DNA of 56,778 nucleotides. It comes from Xanthomonas cannabis pv. cannabis. Its GTDB lineage: Bacteria; Pseudomonadota; Gammaproteobacteria; Xanthomonadales; Xanthomonadaceae. The DNA lies in assembly GCF_000802365.1 (NCBI RefSeq), contig NZ_JSZE01000026.1, positions 1 to 56,778 of the forward strand. Direction: 5' to 3'. How positions within the stretch are numbered: the stretch's first letter is position 1; the number at the start of each line of letters is the position of its first letter. Under the pieces are notes generated by a model, which was not told the DNA's origin, searched no databases, and saw nothing but the letters and a program-made list of their open reading frames with translations. A program made the position numbers and the translations under genes. This document shows positions 53,670 through 56,778 of the stretch, piece after piece.

Positions 53670-55679
53670 ATGGACATGAACCAGCTGATGCAGACCTTCC
53701 TGGCCGAAAGCCGGGACCTGCTCGAAGACATGGAACGCCACCTGCTCGAAGCCGAGCGTGGCGAATCGTCGCCGGATGCGGTCAATGCGATCTTCCGCGC
53801 CGCGCACACCATCAAGGGTTCCGGCGGCCTGTTCGACCTGCCGCAGCTGGTGGGCTTCACCCATGTGGTGGAAAGCGTGCTGGACCTGGTGCGCGACGAG
53901 ATGCTGACCTTGAGCTCGGAGCTGATCGGCCTGCTGCTGGTGTGCTGTGACCACATCCACGCGCTGGTGGAAACCGCGGCCGACCCCGGCCATGCCGATC
54001 CGGCCGCCCTCGCCGCCGAAGCCGAACCCCTGCTGGCGCAATTGCAGACCTATCTGCATGCCAGCGCCTGTGGCATCACCACCGCTGCCATCCAGCACAG
54101 CACGCCGGAAAAGCAGAGCGGGTACTGGCGCATCACGCTCACCCTGTTTGCCGACGCGCTGCGCTTCGGCAACTCGCCGCTCAAGCTGATCCGCAATCTG
54201 CGCAGCCTGGGTTCGGTGGAAGCGATCAGCACCGATCACAGCAAGCTGCCAAGCTTTGAAGAGCTCGATCCGGAAGCCAACTACCTGGGCTTCCAGATCC
54301 TGCTGCGCAGCGATGCCGACCGCGCCGCAATCGAAGAGGTGTTCGAATTCGTTCGCGACGATTGCGATCTGGACATCGTCGCGGTGCCGGCGCCCGCCGA
54401 TGCGGCAGCCCTGCTCGCGGCCGAGCCGCTGGCCGTTGCCGCGCCGAGCAACGCGCTGGCCGCCGTGCCGTCCGCTGCCGCAGCGCCTGCGCGGGCTGCG
54501 CCCGATGCCGGTGCGCGCAACGCCGACGCACGCTCCATCCGCGTGGATGCCGACAAGCTCGATCGCATGATCGACCTGGTGGGCGAACTCATCATCGCCG
54601 TGGCCAGCACCAATGCCAATGCGCAACGCAGCGGCGATGCGCAACTACTGGAATCGGCCTCGATCCTGGCCGGCCTGGTGGAAGATGTGCGCGAAAGCGC
54701 GCTGCAGCTGCGCATGGTCAAGATCGGCGGCACCTTCAGCCGATTCCAGCGCGTGGTGCATGACGTGGCGCGCGAACTGGGCAAGGACATCGCACTGGTC
54801 GTTGCCGGCGAAGACACCGAACTGGACAAGTCGGTGGTGGAAAAGATCGGCGACCCGCTCACCCATCTGGTGCGCAACGCGATGGACCACGGCATCGAGC
54901 CGGCGGACGTGCGCGTGACGCGCGGCAAGCCCGCACGCGGCACCGTCGGGCTCAATGCGTACCACGACTCCGGCAGCATCGTCATCCAGATCACCGACGA
55001 CGGCGGCGGCTTGAACCGCGACCGCATCCTGGCCAAGGCGCTCGAACGCGGGCTGGTCGAACCCGGCCGCCAGCTCAGTGACCGCGAGGTATTTGCGATG
55101 ATCTTCGAGCCGGGCTTTTCCACTGCCGAAAAGGTCACCAACCTGTCCGGCCGCGGTGTCGGCATGGACGTGGTCAAGCGCAACATCACCGCATTGCGTG
55201 GCACGGTCGATATCGACAGCGCGGCCGGCGTGGGCACCACCATTTCGGTGCGCCTGCCGCTGACCCTGGCCATCATCAACGGCTTCCAGGTGGGCGTGGG
55301 CAAATCCGTGTTCGTGGTGCCGCTGGATGTGGTGGAGGAATGCGTGGAATTCACGCCCGACTACGCCAGCGACTACATCGACCTGCGCGGCAGCGTGCTG
55401 CCGTATGTGCGCCTGCGTGAACTGTTCGCGCTTGGCGGCAAGAACCCCGCACGCGAAAGCATCGTGGTGATCCGCCAGGGCGCACAGCGCTTCGGCCTGG
55501 TCGTGGACACCTTGCTGGGCGAATGGCAGACGGTGATCAAGCCGCTGTCCAAGGTCTTCGCCCAGGTCAAGGGCATCAGTGGTTCCAGCATCCTGGGCAG
55601 CGGCGATGTCGCGCTGATCCTGGATGTGCCCAGCCTGCTCCAGCAGTTGCACCCCAACCAGGATGCGTTGGCGGCCTGA
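53670..55679 (+). CDS. cheA: CheA chemotaxis histidine kinase
   Basis: 669 aa. HPt domain with phospho-acceptor His46 (AAHTIKGSGGLF). Residues 150-240 form a P2-like region, then an Ala/Pro-rich linker. The P3 dimer domain is IRVDADKLDRMIDLVGELIIA. The ATPase boxes are VRNAMDHGIE, DDGGGL and GRGVGMDVV. The C-terminal CheW-like domain couples it to receptors. It phosphorylates CheY and CheB in response to the MCP. Start MDMNQL at 53670; 53676 is possible. Genes for CheY and CheW are not in view and may lie past the window. Confidence 0.96.
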   Translation: MDMNQLMQTFLAESRDLLEDMERHLLEAERGESSPDAVNAIFRAAHTIKGSGGLFDLPQLVGFTHVVESVLDLVRDEMLTLSSELIGLLLVCCDHIHALVETAADPGHADPAALAAEAEPLLAQLQTYLHASACGITTAAIQHSTPEKQSGYWRITLTLFADALRFGNSPLKLIRNLRSLGSVEAISTDHSKLPSFEELDPEANYLGFQILLRSDADRAAIEEVFEFVRDDCDLDIVAVPAPADAAALLAAEPLAVAAPSNALAAVPSAAAAPARAAPDAGARNADARSIRVDADKLDRMIDLVGELIIAVASTNANAQRSGDAQLLESASILAGLVEDVRESALQLRMVKIGGTFSRFQRVVHDVARELGKDIALVVAGEDTELDKSVVEKIGDPLTHLVRNAMDHGIEPADVRVTRGKPARGTVGLNAYHDSGSIVIQITDDGGGLNRDRILAKALERGLVEPGRQLSDREVFAMIFEPGFSTAEKVTNLSGRGVGMDVVKRNITALRGTVDIDSAAGVGTTISVRLPLTLAIINGFQVGVGKSVFVVPLDVVEECVEFTPDYASDYIDLRGSVLPYVRLRELFALGGKNPARESIVVIRQGAQRFGLVVDTLLGEWQTVIKPLSKVFAQVKGISGSSILGSGDVALILDVPSLLQQLHPNQDALAA

Positions 55680-55743
55680 GCGTTCGCAGTCCCGCTCCCG
55701 CCATCCACATCGTTCGTCGTTACCTGACCCCAGGACACTCGCC

Positions 55744-56778
55744 ATGTCACACCGTCTTCCGATCGCCACCCAACTCTGGTTCACCGCCGCGCTTGCGGTG
55801 GCCTTGCCCGTCCTCGTGATCGTCGCCGGCTTCGCGCTGACGCTCTCGCATGCGGCCCTGCTCGGCGCCAGCATCGTGGCCGCACTGATCAGCGGCGCCT
55901 TGCTGGTGTGGGCAATCCGCCTGGCCAGCGACTCGCTGGAGCTGGCCACCACCACGCTGGACGCGTTCTCGCGCGGCAACTTCGATGTCGCCCTGCCGCA
56001 GACACCCGACGAGCAGGCCGGCGACGTGCTGCGCGGCCTGCGCAAGGTGCAGAGCGGCATCCGTCACGTCAACGAAGAGATCAACCGCGTCTGGCGCGAA
56101 CACGATGCCGGGCAGATCGAGGCGCGCATCGACGTGGCGCGCTTCGACGGCGATTTCCGCACCCTGGGCGATGGCATCAACCGCATGGTGGCCAGCCATA
56201 TCGCCGTGAACAAGCAGGCCATGGCGTGCGTGGCCGAGTTCGGCCGCGGCAACTTCGCCGCCGAGCTGGAGCGCCTGCCGGGCCAGAAGGCCTTCATCAA
56301 CGACATCGTGGACCAGATCCGCGGCAACCTCATCGGCATGGTCGCCGAGGTCAACCACATGTCCGCCGAGCACGATGCCGGCGACATCGACGTGGTCATC
56401 GACACGCAGCGCTTCACCGGCGATTTCCGCCGCATGGCCGAGGGCATCAACGCCATGGTCGCCGGCCACATCGCGGTCAAGAAACAGGCCATCGCCTGCG
56501 TCGGCGAATTCGGTCGCGGCAACTTCACCGCGCAGCTGCCGCTGCTGCCGGGCAAGAAGCGCTTCATCAACGACACCATCGAACAGGTGCGCGGCAACCT
56601 CACCGGGTTGATCGGCGAGATCAACCACATGTCGGCCGAACACGAGGCCGGCGATATCGACGTGGTCATCGACAGCGCACGTTTCGACGGCGACTTCCGC
56701 AGCATGGCGCTGGGCATCAACCAGATGGTGGGCGCGCATATCGCGGTGAAGAAGCTGGCGATGGGTGTGGTGGCCGAA
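55744..56778 (+). CDS. poly-HAMP methyl-accepting chemotaxis protein (5' part)
   Basis: 345 codons are in the window; the gene continues past the end. Two membrane helices (about 11-34 and 38-60) are joined by only a few residues, so there is no periplasmic ligand domain. A HAMP-like segment follows and then a 90-residue unit repeated in tandem with a 270-bp period (near residues 108, 198 and 288). Each unit holds a DAGxIxxxID/RFxGDFR...GIN.MV core, as in PF18947 (HAMP_2). The first unit is more diverged. The signalling tip is not yet reached. It follows cheA by 64 bp and should share the FliA-type promoter. Confidence 0.9.
   Translation, partial: MSHRLPIATQLWFTAALAVALPVLVIVAGFALTLSHAALLGASIVAALISGALLVWAIRLASDSLELATTTLDAFSRGNFDVALPQTPDEQAGDVLRGLRKVQSGIRHVNEEINRVWREHDAGQIEARIDVARFDGDFRTLGDGINRMVASHIAVNKQAMACVAEFGRGNFAAELERLPGQKAFINDIVDQIRGNLIGMVAEVNHMSAEHDAGDIDVVIDTQRFTGDFRRMAEGINAMVAGHIAVKKQAIACVGEFGRGNFTAQLPLLPGKKRFINDTIEQVRGNLTGLIGEINHMSAEHEAGDIDVVIDSARFDGDFRSMALGINQMVGAHIAVKKLAMGVVAE

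Noticed and set aside
1..56778. CRISPR array, tRNA, rRNA, prophage or integrase
   Set aside because: I saw no regularly spaced repeats with unique spacers, no cloverleaf-like sequences and no phage or recombinase genes.
1..56778. PIP boxes (TTCGC-N15-TTCGC) for the HrpX regulon
   Set aside because: A look through the intergenic regions found single TTCGC words but no correctly spaced pair before a gene.

Overview
The window is high-GC chromosomal DNA from a gammaproteobacterium of the Xanthomonas group (Lysobacteraceae). This rests on gene content and protein resemblance: a nucleotide pyrophosphatase/phosphodiesterase that keeps every catalytic residue of the X. axonopodis enzyme at a constant +3 offset, a UbiM-type ubiquinone hydroxylase, large TonB-dependent receptors, creBCD, Zur with ZnuD-like uptake, and short GC-rich dispersed hairpin repeats. 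It is ordinary core chromosome. I see no prophage, insertion sequence, CRISPR array, tRNA or rRNA.

Layout. 0-9 kb: an ABC exporter, a pRiA4b ORF-3 family protein, a Kef-like cation:proton antiporter, a beta-lactamase-fold hydrolase closely following rraA, a DUF72 protein and an EamA transporter. 9-16 kb: a GAF-GGDEF cyclase, rluF, a PAS-GGDEF-EAL protein and a DeaD-type RNA helicase. 16-21 kb: a decayed sigma-factor locus, an S4 protein, ubiM, a MAPEG protein, a DUF4019 protein, a small membrane protein and a ClpP-fold lipoprotein. 21-26 kb: an Ada-AlkA fusion overlapping ogt, the NPP lipoprotein, a ClC transporter and ribosomal protein bTHX. 26-32 kb: a MerC-like protein divergent from a ZnuD-like receptor across two Zur-box-like palindromes, then a second TonB receptor. 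32-38 kb: an aldo/keto reductase, an MFS exporter divergent from a LysR regulator, a TonB-receptor relic and an AraC regulator. 38-43 kb: gltX-zur, a DUF3616 protein, a nitrilase-type hydrolase and a GNAT enzyme. 43-49 kb: creB-creC-creD plus a small gene, rlmJ and another GNAT. 49-57 kb: mfd, then a chemotaxis operon (STAS, cheA, poly-HAMP MCP) that runs off the end.

Themes. Zinc homeostasis is represented by the regulator (zur) and by two probable targets 11 kb away. Alkylation repair is compact: methyl sensor and AlkA are fused, and the suicide methyltransferase is a separate overlapping gene. Signal transduction is prominent (two c-di-GMP proteins, CreBC, CheA/MCP). A striking pattern is that eight genes have a -10-like hexamer ending 5-7 nt before the start codon and no Shine-Dalgarno sequence, the layout expected of leaderless mRNAs; mfd comes close. 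I found no clear new defence or biosynthetic system. The most useful leads are the regulatory sites, the two relics, and the MCP built of 90-residue repeats.
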